Origin: Alsobacter sp046349155
Lineage (GTDB): Bacteria > Pseudomonadota > Alphaproteobacteria > Rhizobiales > Beijerinckiaceae
DNA length: 64,000 nt
NCBI GenBank assembly: GCA_046349155.1
Contig: JAXMCW010000004.1
Coordinates: forward strand, 372,001-436,000
Reading direction: 5' to 3'
Both the position numbers and the translations under genes were made by a program. A model generated the notes under the pieces. The model was not told where the DNA came from. It did no database searches and saw only the letters and a list, made by a program, of their open reading frames with translations. How positions within the stretch are numbered: the stretch's first letter is position 1; the number at the start of each line of letters is the position of its first letter. Shown here piece by piece: positions 24,085-33,098 of this stretch.

Positions 24085-26346
24085 ATGAGCACGGCGGCAG
24101 TCAGCGAGATGCCACGATCTGTCGACCCCTGGCGGGGCTTCGAGCGAGGGCGCTGGACGAGTGAGATCGATGTCCGCGGGTTCATCGTCGCAAACACGGC
24201 GGGATACCATGGCGACGAGGGCTTCCTGGCCCCGCTGTCTCAGCGAACCCGGGCCGTCTGGGATGCGCTGCAGCCCTATTTCCGCGAGGAGATGAAGAAG
24301 GGCGTGCTCGACGCCGACCCGCGCACGCCATCCACGCTTCTGGCTCATCCTGCCGGTTACATCGACCGGGACAACGAGGTGATCGTTGGCCTGCAGACCG
24401 ACAAGCCCTTCCGCCGCGCCATCATGCCCAATGGCGGCCTGCGCATGGTGGAGAACGGGCTGAAGGCTTCTGGGATCGAGCCGGACGCCGCGGTGCACGA
24501 GGCCTTCACGAACTATCGCAAGACCCACAATGACGGCGTCTTCGATGCGTACACGCCGGAGATCATGGCCTGCCGAAAGGCCGGCATCATCACCGGCCTA
24601 CCGGATTCCTACGGGCGCGGGCGCATCATTGGCGACTATCGCCGCGTCGCGCTCTACGGCGTCGAGCGCCTCGCCGAGGTCAAGAAGGCCGAGCGGGCCC
24701 AGATCGACGACATGTGGCCTACGGACGACGTGATCCGCCTGCGCGAGGAGCTTGCCGAGCAGCTTCGTGCTCTTGCCGACCTGCAGAAGATGGCGAGCCT
24801 CTATGGCTGCGACATCTCGCGTCCCGCCGCCGATGCCCGCGAGGCGGTGCAGTGGACCTATCTCGGCTATCTCGGTGCCATCAAGGAGGCGAATGGGGCG
24901 GCCATGTCCATCGGCCGCTTCAGCACCTTCCTCGACGCCTATATCGAGCGTGACCTGCGCGAAGGCCGGCTCGACGAGGCCGGCGCGCAGGAGCTCATCG
25001 ACCAGCTCGTGGTGAAGCTGCGCATCGTGCGCTTCCTGCGCACGCCCGACTACGACGCCCTTTTCTCCGGCGATCCCTACTGGGCGACCGAGTGCATCGG
25101 CGGCATGGACCTTGACGGGCGCACGCTCGTGACGCGCACCAGCTACCGAATGCTCCACACGCTGACGAACCTCGGCCCCGCCCCCGAGCCGAATATGACG
25201 GTGCTATGGTCGCAGCACATGCCGGAGGCGTTCAAACGCTACTGCATGCGAATGTCCGCGAAGACCTCGTCGATCCAGTACGAGAACGACGACCTCATGC
25301 GGCCCAAGTGGGGCGACGACTACGCCATCGCCTGCTGCGTCTCGGCCATGCGGCTGGGCAAGCAGATGCAGTTCTTCGGGGCTCGCGTGAACCTCGCGAA
25401 GTGCCTGCTCTACGCCATCAATGGCGGCCGCGACGAGGTGAGCGGCGTGCAGGTGGCCCCGCCGTCTCCGCCCTGCGCGGGCGACGCGCTCGCCTATGAC
25501 AACGTGATGCAGAAGTTCGACGGCATGATGGAGTGGCTCGCGCGCACCTACGTGCACGCGATGAACTGCATCCACTACATGCACGACAAGTACTTCTACG
25601 AGCGCCTGGAGATGGCGCTGCACGACCGCGACATCTTGCACACCATGGCGTTCGGGATCGCGGGACTCTCGGTGGTCGCGGACAGCCTGTCAGCCATAAA
25701 GTACGCGAAGGTGAAGCCGGTCCGCGACGAGACCGGCCTCGTCGTCGACTACGAGGTCACCGGCGACTTCCCGAAGTTCGGCAACAACGACGACCGGGTC
25801 GACGAGATCGCCGCGGGCCTCGTGAAGACGTTCATGGACAAGCTGCGCAAACACCCGACCTATCGGGATGCGATGCACACGCAGTCCGTGCTGACCATCA
25901 CCAGCAACGTCGTGTACGGCAAGGCGACGGGCAACACGCCGGACGGGAGGCGCAAAGGCGAGCCCTTCGCGCCGGGCGCAAACCCCATGCACGGCCGCGA
26001 CAGCCATGGCTGGCTGGCCTCCTGCCTCTCGGTCGCCAAGCTGCCCTACGAGCACGCGCAGGACGGGATCAGCTACACGGTCTCCGTCGCACCGCAGAAG
26101 GCCCATCTCAGCGAGGACGAGCTCGTCGCGGCCGCCACCAAGGCGTTCGACATGTATTTCGGCCATGGCGGCTTCCACATGAACCTGAACGTCATCGACA
26201 AGGAGACGCTCAGGGACGCGATGGAGCACCCGGAGAAGTACCCGCAGCTCACCATCCGCGTCTCCGGCTATGCCGTGAACTTCGTCCGGCTCACCAAGGA
26301 GCAGCAGCAGGACGTCATCAGCCGCACCTTCCACGGCCAAGTCTGA
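24085..26346 (+). CDS. pflB: pyruvate formate-lyase (formate C-acetyltransferase)
   Basis: A 753-residue glycyl-radical enzyme converting pyruvate and CoA to acetyl-CoA and formate. The active-site pair C417-C418 lies in YAIACCVSAM and the radical glycine G728 in RVSGYAV near the C-terminus, both as in E. coli PflB. Long stretches such as MHDKYFYERLEMALHDRD and SNVVYGKATGNTPDGRR are canonical. ATG 24085 follows GGGGGAGGA; the frame is open further upstream but runs through S2. It is oxygen-sensitive by family, so it works under anoxia. Its activase is 10 bp downstream. Confidence 0.96.
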   Translation: MSTAAVSEMPRSVDPWRGFERGRWTSEIDVRGFIVANTAGYHGDEGFLAPLSQRTRAVWDALQPYFREEMKKGVLDADPRTPSTLLAHPAGYIDRDNEVIVGLQTDKPFRRAIMPNGGLRMVENGLKASGIEPDAAVHEAFTNYRKTHNDGVFDAYTPEIMACRKAGIITGLPDSYGRGRIIGDYRRVALYGVERLAEVKKAERAQIDDMWPTDDVIRLREELAEQLRALADLQKMASLYGCDISRPAADAREAVQWTYLGYLGAIKEANGAAMSIGRFSTFLDAYIERDLREGRLDEAGAQELIDQLVVKLRIVRFLRTPDYDALFSGDPYWATECIGGMDLDGRTLVTRTSYRMLHTLTNLGPAPEPNMTVLWSQHMPEAFKRYCMRMSAKTSSIQYENDDLMRPKWGDDYAIACCVSAMRLGKQMQFFGARVNLAKCLLYAINGGRDEVSGVQVAPPSPPCAGDALAYDNVMQKFDGMMEWLARTYVHAMNCIHYMHDKYFYERLEMALHDRDILHTMAFGIAGLSVVADSLSAIKYAKVKPVRDETGLVVDYEVTGDFPKFGNNDDRVDEIAAGLVKTFMDKLRKHPTYRDAMHTQSVLTITSNVVYGKATGNTPDGRRKGEPFAPGANPMHGRDSHGWLASCLSVAKLPYEHAQDGISYTVSVAPQKAHLSEDELVAAATKAFDMYFGHGGFHMNLNVIDKETLRDAMEHPEKYPQLTIRVSGYAVNFVRLTKEQQQDVISRTFHGQV

Positions 26347-26356
26347 GGAGGGATCA

Positions 26357-27181
26357 ATGCCCCAGCTCGGACACCTGGAAGCCGGCAGCCGGCACGACCT
26401 GCACGTCGGGATCTCACCCGACGCGCCCGACGAATCCCAAGCCGACGGCGACGGCGCCTTCGGCTACGCCCATTCCTACGAGACGGCCTCGCGCTATGAC
26501 GGGCCCGGTGTGCGCGTCGTGCTCTTCCTGTCGGGCTGCCTGCTGCGCTGCACCTATTGCCACAACCCCGACACCTGGCACCTGAAGGACGGCACCTATG
26601 TCGCCGCCCGGGAGGTGCTCGAGCGGCTGGCGAGCTTCGCCTCCGCCTTAAAGCAGCTCGACGGCGGCATCACGATCTCGGGCGGAGAGCCGCTCGTCCA
26701 GCTCGCCTTCACTCGCCGCATCCTCGCCGGGGCCAAGGCGCTCGGCCTGCACACGGCCATCGAGACCTCGGGCTATCTCGGCGACCGCGTGGACGACGGC
26801 TTCCTCGACGAACTCGACCTCGTGCTGCTCGACATCAAGAGCTCGGATCCGGCCACCTACCGCGACGTCACGGGCCGGGACCTCGCGCCGACCCAGCGCT
26901 TCGCTGAGCGGCTGGCGGCCATGGGCAAGCCGGCCTGGGTGCGATTCACCCTCGTCCCGGGCCTAACGGACGACCCCGCCAACGTCGAGGGCGTCGCCCG
27001 CTTCGTGGCGCCGATGGCGAATGTCGCGTGGGTGGAGGTGCAGCCCTTCCACCAGCTCGGGGCCTTCAAGTGGAAGGCCATGAACCTGCCCTACCGCCAC
27101 GCGGACACGCCGCCAGCCTCACCGGAGCTGGTGAGCCGGGTCATCGGCCAGTTCCGCGATGCGGGCTGCCGCGTCCGCTGA
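26357..27181 (+). CDS. pflA: pyruvate formate-lyase-activating radical SAM enzyme
   Basis: A 274-residue radical-SAM enzyme that installs the glycyl radical on PflB. The cluster motif C61-x3-C65-x2-C68 lies in SGCLLRCTYCHNPDTW, followed by ITISGGEPLVQ (SAM-binding GGE) and VLLDIKSSDPATYRDVTG. The length fits the PflA class without an extra ferredoxin insert. An N-terminal extension of about 35 residues (PDAPDESQADGDG) precedes the usual start. It lies 10 bp after pflB and is surely co-transcribed. Confidence 0.94.
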   Translation: MPQLGHLEAGSRHDLHVGISPDAPDESQADGDGAFGYAHSYETASRYDGPGVRVVLFLSGCLLRCTYCHNPDTWHLKDGTYVAAREVLERLASFASALKQLDGGITISGGEPLVQLAFTRRILAGAKALGLHTAIETSGYLGDRVDDGFLDELDLVLLDIKSSDPATYRDVTGRDLAPTQRFAERLAAMGKPAWVRFTLVPGLTDDPANVEGVARFVAPMANVAWVEVQPFHQLGAFKWKAMNLPYRHADTPPASPELVSRVIGQFRDAGCRVR

Positions 27182-27208
27182 GCACACCCAAAACCGAGAG
27201 AAACCGCC

Positions 27209-28810
27209 ATGCTCGACCTGGCACGCGACATCATCGGGGCGCAGCCCATCCTGGCGACGTTCCTCGCCATCGGACTCGGCTATCTCGTCGGACAGATCAA
27301 CGTGGCCGGCTTTTCTCTCGGCGTGGGCGCCGTGCTCTTCGTCGGCCTCGCCATCGGCGCCTTCGCGCCCAAGGCGCAGATCACGGGACCGCTCAGCCTG
27401 ACTGGGCTGATCATGTTCCTCTACGGGATCGGCATCCTCTATGGCCGCCAGTTCTTCGAGGGGATCAGGGGCGCAGCGGGTCGGCGCTACAATCTCCTGG
27501 CGCTGGCCGGCGTGGTGGCGGGTCTCCTGGTCGCGCTGCTGCTGGGCCGCATCTTCGGCGTGTCCGTGGGCCAGACCCTGGGCCTCTACGCGGGCTCGAT
27601 GACCAGCACGGCCACCCTGCAGGCCGCGCTCGACGTGACCGGCAGCAAGGACCCCTCCATCGGCTATTCGGTCTCCTATCCCTTCGGCGTGATCGGCCCG
27701 ATCCTGTGCTTCTACTTCATGACCCGCAGGGTGCAGCCGAGCTTCCCGCCCAAGGCGCAGCGCTTCCACATGGCGGAGGTGACCCTGTCGGCCACGGCGG
27801 CGGGGCGGGAGCTGATCGAGGTCGAGGCGAGCCTCCCCCACGGGGTCCAGGTGACCATGGTCCGCAAGGATGGCCACAACGTCGTTCCGTCTCCCACGCT
27901 CGCGCTTGCGGAGAGAGACGGGCTCATGCTCGCCAGCGATTCACAGGAGGCGCTGGCGGAGGCCGTTGCCGCGCTCGGCCGGCTGGAGCCGGGGCGGCTC
28001 GCCAAGGACCGCTCGGACCTCGATTTCCTCAGGGTCTTCGTCGGCCGGGGAGCGATGGTCGGAGTGCCGCTTGCGGACCTGCCAATGCCCAAGGACTTCC
28101 CCATGCACATCCTCCACGTCCGCCGCTACGACGTGGACCTCGTGCCGACGCCCGACCTGCAGCTCGAGTTCGGCGATCGCGTCGGCGTGCTGATGCCGCC
28201 CGACCGGAGGGAGGACGTGCGTCGCCACTTCGGCGACAGCGTCAAGGCGACGGCCGAGTTCAGCTATGTCTCGCTCGGCCTCGGCATGGTGCTGGGCATC
28301 CTCCTGGGACTCATCCCGATCCCGATCCCCGGCGTGGGCAAGGTGACCCTCGGCATCTCCGGAGGGCCGCTGATCGTCGCCCTCATCCTGGGCCAGCTTC
28401 GCCGGTCAGGGCCGCTGCTTTGGGTCATGCCCCTGCCGGCGAACATCGTGCTGCGCAACTTCGGCCTCGCGCTCTTCCTGGCCGCCGTGGGCATCAATGC
28501 CGGCCAGCCCTTCGTCACCACCATCGCGCAGACGGGAGCCAGCCTCTTGGTGATGGGAGCCATCGTGCTCCTGACGACCGTGCTGATCGTCCTGCTGGTG
28601 GGGCACTTCGTGCTGAAGATCCCCTATGACGACCTGCTGGGGGTCGCGTCCGGCGCCACGGGCAATCCCGCGATCCTCGTCTATGCCACGCGCATGGCGC
28701 CGACCGAGCGGCCCGACATCGGCTACGCCATGATCTTCCCGTCCATGACGATCGTGAAGGTCGTGGCGATCCAGGTGGTCGGCCTTTTGCTCGCTGCAAG
28801 CGGAGGCTGA
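27209..28810 (+). CDS. AspT/YidE-type membrane exchanger
   Basis: A 533-residue protein of the aspartate:alanine exchanger family. Two membrane halves (about 15-165 and 355-530), each with five or so helices, flank a central soluble region with two TrkA-C-like (RCK_C) domains (about 190-340: VTLSATAAGRELIEVEASLPHGVQVTMVRKDG and FGDRVGVLMPPDRREDVRRHFG). Repeated motifs SMTSTATLQAALD and SGATGNPAILVYA are family hallmarks. It lies in the pfl operon, so exchange of fermentation-related organic or amino acids is plausible. Electrogenic exchange that conserves energy is known for AspT. Confidence 0.85.
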   Translation: MLDLARDIIGAQPILATFLAIGLGYLVGQINVAGFSLGVGAVLFVGLAIGAFAPKAQITGPLSLTGLIMFLYGIGILYGRQFFEGIRGAAGRRYNLLALAGVVAGLLVALLLGRIFGVSVGQTLGLYAGSMTSTATLQAALDVTGSKDPSIGYSVSYPFGVIGPILCFYFMTRRVQPSFPPKAQRFHMAEVTLSATAAGRELIEVEASLPHGVQVTMVRKDGHNVVPSPTLALAERDGLMLASDSQEALAEAVAALGRLEPGRLAKDRSDLDFLRVFVGRGAMVGVPLADLPMPKDFPMHILHVRRYDVDLVPTPDLQLEFGDRVGVLMPPDRREDVRRHFGDSVKATAEFSYVSLGLGMVLGILLGLIPIPIPGVGKVTLGISGGPLIVALILGQLRRSGPLLWVMPLPANIVLRNFGLALFLAAVGINAGQPFVTTIAQTGASLLVMGAIVLLTTVLIVLLVGHFVLKIPYDDLLGVASGATGNPAILVYATRMAPTERPDIGYAMIFPSMTIVKVVAIQVVGLLLAASGG

Positions 28811-28811
28811 C

Positions 28812-29705
28812 GTGAGGCCTCTTCGGAACCACCCTGCCAGGCCTCCCGGCCCCGCCGCGCCCGTTCCCTTCGAGCTGCTGCTGCCGCCGGCCATGGCCCT
28901 GAAAGCGGAGGAAGCGGGAGCACGCAAGGCGGCGATCGACCCGCTCGCCCTGTTCGTGCTCGCCGTGCTCGCCGGCGCGTTCATCGCCTTCGGTGCGATC
29001 TTCGCCACCACCGTCGGCGCCGGCACGGCCGCGCTGCCCTACGGCGTAGCCCGGCTGCTCACGGGGCTCGTGTTCTCGCTGGGCCTGATCCTCGTCATCG
29101 TGGGCGGGGCGGAGCTCTTCACCGGCAACACGCTCGTCGTGATGGCCTGGGCCAGCCGGAAGGTCACGACAACGCAGCTCCTTGCGAACTGGGTTGTCGC
29201 CTTCGCTGGCAACACGGTCGGCGCCGTGGCGACAGCCGCCCTGGTGTTTCTGTCCGGGCAATATGCGTTCGGCAACGGCGCGATCGGGCTGAACGCGCTG
29301 GGCATTGCCGAAGCCAAGCTCTCGCTGGGCTGGGGCCAGGCCTTCGCGCTGGGCATCCTGTGCAACACGCTGGTCTGCCTCGCCGTGTGGATGTGTTACG
29401 GCGCGCGGACCAGCGCGGACCGGATCCTGACCATCGTGCCGCCCATCTCGGCCTTCGTCGCCGCGGGCTTTGAGCACAGCATCGCCAATCTCTACTTCGT
29501 GCCCGTCGCTCTCTTCATCCAGGCGGGAGCGCCCGACACGTTCTGGTCCGCGATCGGCCGCACGTCCACTGACTTTCCACACCTCGGTTGGCCAGCGTTC
29601 CTCTCGGGCAACCTGCTCCCCGTGACGCTTGGGAACGTCCTCGGCGGGTCGGTTTTCGTGGCCATCGTCTACTGGTTCGTCTACTTGCGCGGGGTCAGGC
29701 CATGA
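28812..29705 (+). CDS. focA: formate/nitrite transporter (FNT/FocA family)
   Basis: A 297-residue membrane channel. Family signatures are GAIFATTVGAGTA, LVIVGGAELFTGNTLVVMAW (omega-loop region), GNTVGAVATA, LGILCNTLVCLAVWM and EHSIANLYFVPVAL, with the conserved pore His in EHSIANL. The start is GTG 28812, 1 bp after the stop of the exchanger gene, so the genes are coupled. The likely role is export or uptake of formate made by PflB. Nitrite cannot be excluded from sequence alone, but the operon favours formate. Confidence 0.92.
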   Translation: MRPLRNHPARPPGPAAPVPFELLLPPAMALKAEEAGARKAAIDPLALFVLAVLAGAFIAFGAIFATTVGAGTAALPYGVARLLTGLVFSLGLILVIVGGAELFTGNTLVVMAWASRKVTTTQLLANWVVAFAGNTVGAVATAALVFLSGQYAFGNGAIGLNALGIAEAKLSLGWGQAFALGILCNTLVCLAVWMCYGARTSADRILTIVPPISAFVAAGFEHSIANLYFVPVALFIQAGAPDTFWSAIGRTSTDFPHLGWPAFLSGNLLPVTLGNVLGGSVFVAIVYWFVYLRGVRP

Positions 29706-29754
29706 TGACCATTGGGCCAACTTCCGGCCTAAACGGTCCTGCTGGAGCAGCGCC

Positions 29755-29952
29755 ATGCTGACGGTGGGTCGCACGGTTGCGGTCGTGGCCGACGGCCTGC
29801 GAAGCATCTACGGGGAGGAAGCTCGTTCGATCGCCAGCTTCGCCCTGAGGCTTTGCCGGGAGCGGCACGATGCGCAGGGCGAGAGGGTGTGGATCCGCGT
29901 CCTGGATCGCATCGCGATGAAGGAGGGCCCGGCTCGGCCTGCCGGGAGTTGA
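29755..29952 (+). CDS. small protein, DUF6961-like
   Basis: A 65-residue protein with the start preceded by GGAG. The pattern VADGLRSIYGEEARSIASFALRLCRERHDAQGERVWIRVLDRI matches, from memory, small alphaproteobacterial proteins of the DUF6961 type (YG..A..F...R...GD..G...W..V). It follows focA by 49 bp on the same strand and probably belongs to the pfl operon. Function unknown. Confidence 0.55.
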   Translation: MLTVGRTVAVVADGLRSIYGEEARSIASFALRLCRERHDAQGERVWIRVLDRIAMKEGPARPAGS

Positions 29953-29977
29953 TCCTCAGCCGCGGCTGGTTCCGAGA

Positions 29978-30415
29978 CTAACGCTTCAACGCCACTTCCA
30001 TCCCGCTCAGGTCGACTGAGAACATGAGTCCGACCTGCTTGCCCTTGAGTTCCAGTACGACGCCGCGGCTATTCTTGAGCTTGGCCACCTTGTTGCCGCC
30101 CGCCACGGCCACGCCCGCCTCCGCGGCGGTGTAGGTCCCTTCGATGTCCGTCGGGCTTGTCAGATTGTAGGCGCGGCCGATCAACTCGGCCTTGGAGGCA
30201 CCGATCGTGGCGCCGAGGCTGACGCCGCCGATGTTGAGGGGATAGGACTTCCCCCCGAGCGTGAGCGTCCCCTTTCCGCCGGAGACGCCGACCACGAAGC
30301 CGGCCTTGAAGATCTGGATCCGCACCGAGCCGGTCTTCGCTTCCGCGGACGAAATCACGGCGGCCATGCCCGCCAGTGCGAGCGCAGCAGCCAGGAACGT
30401 GCGTCGGCTGGTCAT
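29978..30415 (-). CDS. Tat-type exported protein, paralogue of the 11.5-kb lipoprotein
   Basis: A 145-residue protein beginning MTSRRTFLAAALALAGMAAV: SRRTFL is a textbook twin-arginine motif, cleaved near AEA. The mature part is beta-rich (GTLTLGGKSYPLNIGGVSLG, GRAYNLTSPTDIEGTYT, GVVLELKGKQVGLMF) and aligns throughout with the lipoprotein at 11462-11950. That copy is lipid-anchored while this one is soluble. It is divergent from the second partner gene at 30609, with element S3 between them. Confidence 0.75.
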   Translation of the reverse strand: MTSRRTFLAAALALAGMAAVISSAEAKTGSVRIQIFKAGFVVGVSGGKGTLTLGGKSYPLNIGGVSLGATIGASKAELIGRAYNLTSPTDIEGTYTAAEAGVAVAGGNKVAKLKNSRGVVLELKGKQVGLMFSVDLSGMEVALKR

Positions 30416-30511
30416 AGGACAATCTCCATTGGCTCGCGGGATGCCAGCGCATCCTCTCTCGTGGGATCATCACTCTGCGGAGCAGAAGCGCCACGGGCTA
30501 CGGCAACGAGG

Positions 30512-30530
30512 GAAACTTACCGTAGGTTAC
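30512..30530. promoter_or_regulatory. regulatory element S3
   Basis: GAAACTTACCGTAGGTTAC has two 9-bp palindromes, GAAACTTAC and GTAGGTTAC, with centres 10 bp apart, as in S1 and S2. It lies 78 bp before the plus-strand gene at 30609 and 96 bp before the minus-strand gene ending at 30415, so it could serve either or both. Confidence 0.6.
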
Positions 30531-30608
30531 CCCTTCCACGGCTGCGCTTCCGGCTTCGGCGTGCGACACGAGTTCTCTTACCCGGAAGCCACACGCCGCG
30601 AGGACCAC

Positions 30609-31058
30609 ATGACCAATACCCATCAAAATCCGAGGGGCGCTACGTCTCGCGCGTTGCTTCTGGCAAGTGTTCTGCTGGCCGGAATGCTGGCGTATCCAGC
30701 AACCGCCGCCGCGCAGAGCAGCGCCGACATTCAGGGCGCCTGGGTCGAGCAGAGCCAGAAGTGCGGCGACGTCTTTGCATTTCGAAAGGGGAAGGCCGCC
30801 TTTAAGACGCCGGTCAACATCTTCGCTCCGGCCATGATCATCACGGGCAAGCGGCTGACGACCCCACAGGCGTCCTGCAGCCTCAAAAGCGCCGTTCCGG
30901 ACGGAAACCGCACTGCGGTGACGCTCCGGTGCGCGAACTCGATTTCACACGGAGAGGTCAGAGTTATCCTGTCGAAGCTGCCAGACGGTCGCCTAGCACG
31001 TTACTACGACGAAAATGATCAATCGGGGAGCCGATATACCTATTGCAGCGCCAAATAG
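30609..31058 (+). CDS. small secreted protein, paralogue of 11973-12380
   Basis: A 149-residue protein with a signal peptide (LLLASVLLAGMLAYPATAAAQ). The mature part starts DIQGAWVEQSQKCGDVFAFRKGKAAFKTP and has four cysteines (KCGD, SCSL, RCAN, YCSA) at positions matching the sulfatase-operon homologue. Function unknown. It is divergent from the second family member at 29978-30415, recreating the same two-family pair in a different gene arrangement. Confidence 0.72.
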   Translation: MTNTHQNPRGATSRALLLASVLLAGMLAYPATAAAQSSADIQGAWVEQSQKCGDVFAFRKGKAAFKTPVNIFAPAMIITGKRLTTPQASCSLKSAVPDGNRTAVTLRCANSISHGEVRVILSKLPDGRLARYYDENDQSGSRYTYCSAK

Positions 31059-31207
31059 CCAAGCTTCAGCTGCGATGCGTCCCCCCGTTTTGCGATTGGA
31101 TCCAATACTGACTTGAGTGAAGGTAGGAAGAAGCTTAGCTTTAACGCCGGGCGAGGTCAGCGTCGACCTCGTCCGGCTGGGTGCGATACAACAAGCGGCA
31201 TGGGTTC

Positions 31208-32959
31208 ATGTTTGTCGAGCGGGACAAGCCCAGGTCCGACGTCGCGGTAGTTGCCGACTATTGCCCTGATGAGGTCCGCCACCAGGTCGAGCGGATCTGT
31301 GCGGCTCCGGACTTCGCGAACTCCGAGCGCCTGAAGAATTTTCTGCGGTTCATCGTCGAGGAGAAGCTCGCCGGGCGTGGCGATCGCCTCAAGGCCTACG
31401 CCATCGCCTTGGCCGTCTTCAGCCGCGAGCCGACGTTCGACCCCCAGGCCGATCCGATCGTTCGGATCGAGGCGGGCCGGCTGAGGCGGGCGCTCGAGCA
31501 CTACTACCTGACGGACGGCCGCGACGACCCCGTCCTTATCGACGTTCCCAAGGGAAGCTATGCCCCGCACGTCACGGTGCGGTGGCAGCCTGAGGCAGCC
31601 CCTATCCAGGCTCCTCGAAACGACGAGCCCGACAACGTCCAACAGGTCGCGGTCACTCACGCGGAAGCAAGGCGCTGGCGCCCCGCGTTCGTTCTCGGCG
31701 CCGCTGCAGCCCTGCTCCTTGCAGTGATCGGCTTGGGCACCGCCTGGATGGCGTTGCGCGAGGCGAGCAAGGAACCGGTCTTGCTGGTCCTCCCCTTCGC
31801 TACATCCGGTGACAACCCGATCGGCAGCCTCGTCAGCGTCGGCCTGACGGGCGCGCTGATCGACACCTTGGCAGGCGGTTCGAACCTGCGTGTCATGGGA
31901 CGCGAGACGACCCGCTGGGCCCAGTCGGACATGTCCCTGCCGGCCATGCGCCAGAGCTACGGCCTCACCCACGTTCTGGAAGGCGAGGTCCTGACGGAGG
32001 GTGACAAGGTCACGATTTCCACACGCCTGGTGGAAGCTCGTTCCGGGGCCATTTTGTGGGTTCGGCGGTACCAGCGCGGACGCGCCACGCCGCTTTCCGA
32101 CATCCAGGCGGACATCGGCGCCCGCATCTTGGCGACGCTTGATCCGACGGGCGTGGCTCGCCAACTCGCGGCGGCAGGCGCCAGCGACGCCGCCTGGGAC
32201 TCCTACGCCTGCAAGCTTCGCTTCTATCAGTACCGAACGGACCTCACGCCCGAGAACCACGCGGCGGTCCGACAATGCCTGGAGGATACCGTCCGGCGCT
32301 TTCCCACGGACGGCAGCGCCTGGGCGATGCTCTCCCTGATCCTCGTCGACGAACTGAGAGGCGCGGCGGCGAGCGACGGCGGAGATCGGCAGGCCGTCCT
32401 GTCGAGCGCCCGCACGGCCGCCGAGAGAGCGGTGGCCCTGGCTCCGCGCGACGCTCGCTCCCTCGAAGCTCTGGCCCTCAGCCTCTATTTCGCGCGCAAG
32501 CCCGTGGAGGGACGCGCCGCGGCCGAACAGGCCATGGCCCTGGCGCCCCATGACCCGGAACTTCTGGGAGAACTGGGACCGCGAATCGCGCAAGCCGGAG
32601 ACTGGAAGACGGGGCGAGACCTGCTGGTGGAAGCGATCGAGTTGAACCCCGCCAATGCAGGCTACTACTCCGGCCATCTCGCCTTCATCGCCTTCATGCA
32701 GGGCGACATCGGCGCAGCGAGCGGCTACATCGCCCGCACCAACCTGGCGCAGTTCCCCACCCGCTTTCTGATCGAAGCCCTCGTGGCGACGGAACTGGGC
32801 GAGGCCGAACGCGCAGCGCAGGCCCGCCAGCGCTTCCTGCAGCGCGCACCGGGGTTCATCGCGAGGCTCGATGAGGAGATGGCGCAGCGGAACATGACCC
32901 CGGAGGACGCAGACAGGTTGCGCAGGGCCGTGGTCAAGGCGGGTTTCGCGCGGCCCTGA
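31208..32959 (+). CDS. TolB-like/TPR membrane protein with N-terminal DNA-binding-like domain
   Basis: About 583 residues. The N-terminal domain (about 15-125: FANSERLKNFLRFIVEEKLAGRGDRLKAYAIALAVFSREPTFDPQADPIVRIEAGRLRRAL) is typical of proteins annotated as adenylate-cyclase-like regulators in rhizobia. A membrane segment follows (FVLGAAAALLLAVIGLGTAWMAL, about 165-187). A TolB-like domain (VLPFATSGDNPIGSLVSVGLTGALIDTLAG) and TPR-type helical repeats come next. I see no cyclase catalytic domain. GTG at 31181 is an alternative start. It probably acts as a membrane-tethered regulator, an inference. Confidence 0.75.
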   Translation: MFVERDKPRSDVAVVADYCPDEVRHQVERICAAPDFANSERLKNFLRFIVEEKLAGRGDRLKAYAIALAVFSREPTFDPQADPIVRIEAGRLRRALEHYYLTDGRDDPVLIDVPKGSYAPHVTVRWQPEAAPIQAPRNDEPDNVQQVAVTHAEARRWRPAFVLGAAAALLLAVIGLGTAWMALREASKEPVLLVLPFATSGDNPIGSLVSVGLTGALIDTLAGGSNLRVMGRETTRWAQSDMSLPAMRQSYGLTHVLEGEVLTEGDKVTISTRLVEARSGAILWVRRYQRGRATPLSDIQADIGARILATLDPTGVARQLAAAGASDAAWDSYACKLRFYQYRTDLTPENHAAVRQCLEDTVRRFPTDGSAWAMLSLILVDELRGAAASDGGDRQAVLSSARTAAERAVALAPRDARSLEALALSLYFARKPVEGRAAAEQAMALAPHDPELLGELGPRIAQAGDWKTGRDLLVEAIELNPANAGYYSGHLAFIAFMQGDIGAASGYIARTNLAQFPTRFLIEALVATELGEAERAAQARQRFLQRAPGFIARLDEEMAQRNMTPEDADRLRRAVVKAGFARP

Positions 32960-32998
32960 ACGAGGGAACCGGGCCGCAACGGGCGCCGATCCCCGCTC

Positions 32999-33017
32999 GT
33001 ATGTTTCTGTAAGTTAC
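32999..33017. promoter_or_regulatory. regulatory element S4 upstream of the DUF3141 operon
   Basis: GTATGTTTCTGTAAGTTAC contains a perfect palindrome GTAAGTTAC preceded by GTATGTTTC, with centres 10 bp apart. It ends 81 bp before the ATG at 33099. It is preceded by GCTC in place of the GCGC before S1 and S2. Confidence 0.65.
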
Positions 33018-33098
33018 GCGTCCAATCCGTTCCTCCCGTTGCACATGGCGACCGGCCATTGTGCATTGCGAGATCACTCGCTGACGGAGGCTACGACC

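Noticed and set aside
27028..28629. 533-residue plus-strand frame overlapping the AspT-type gene
   Set aside because: Low-complexity Arg/Pro/Gly sequence in a shifted frame; the AspT frame has the family motifs.
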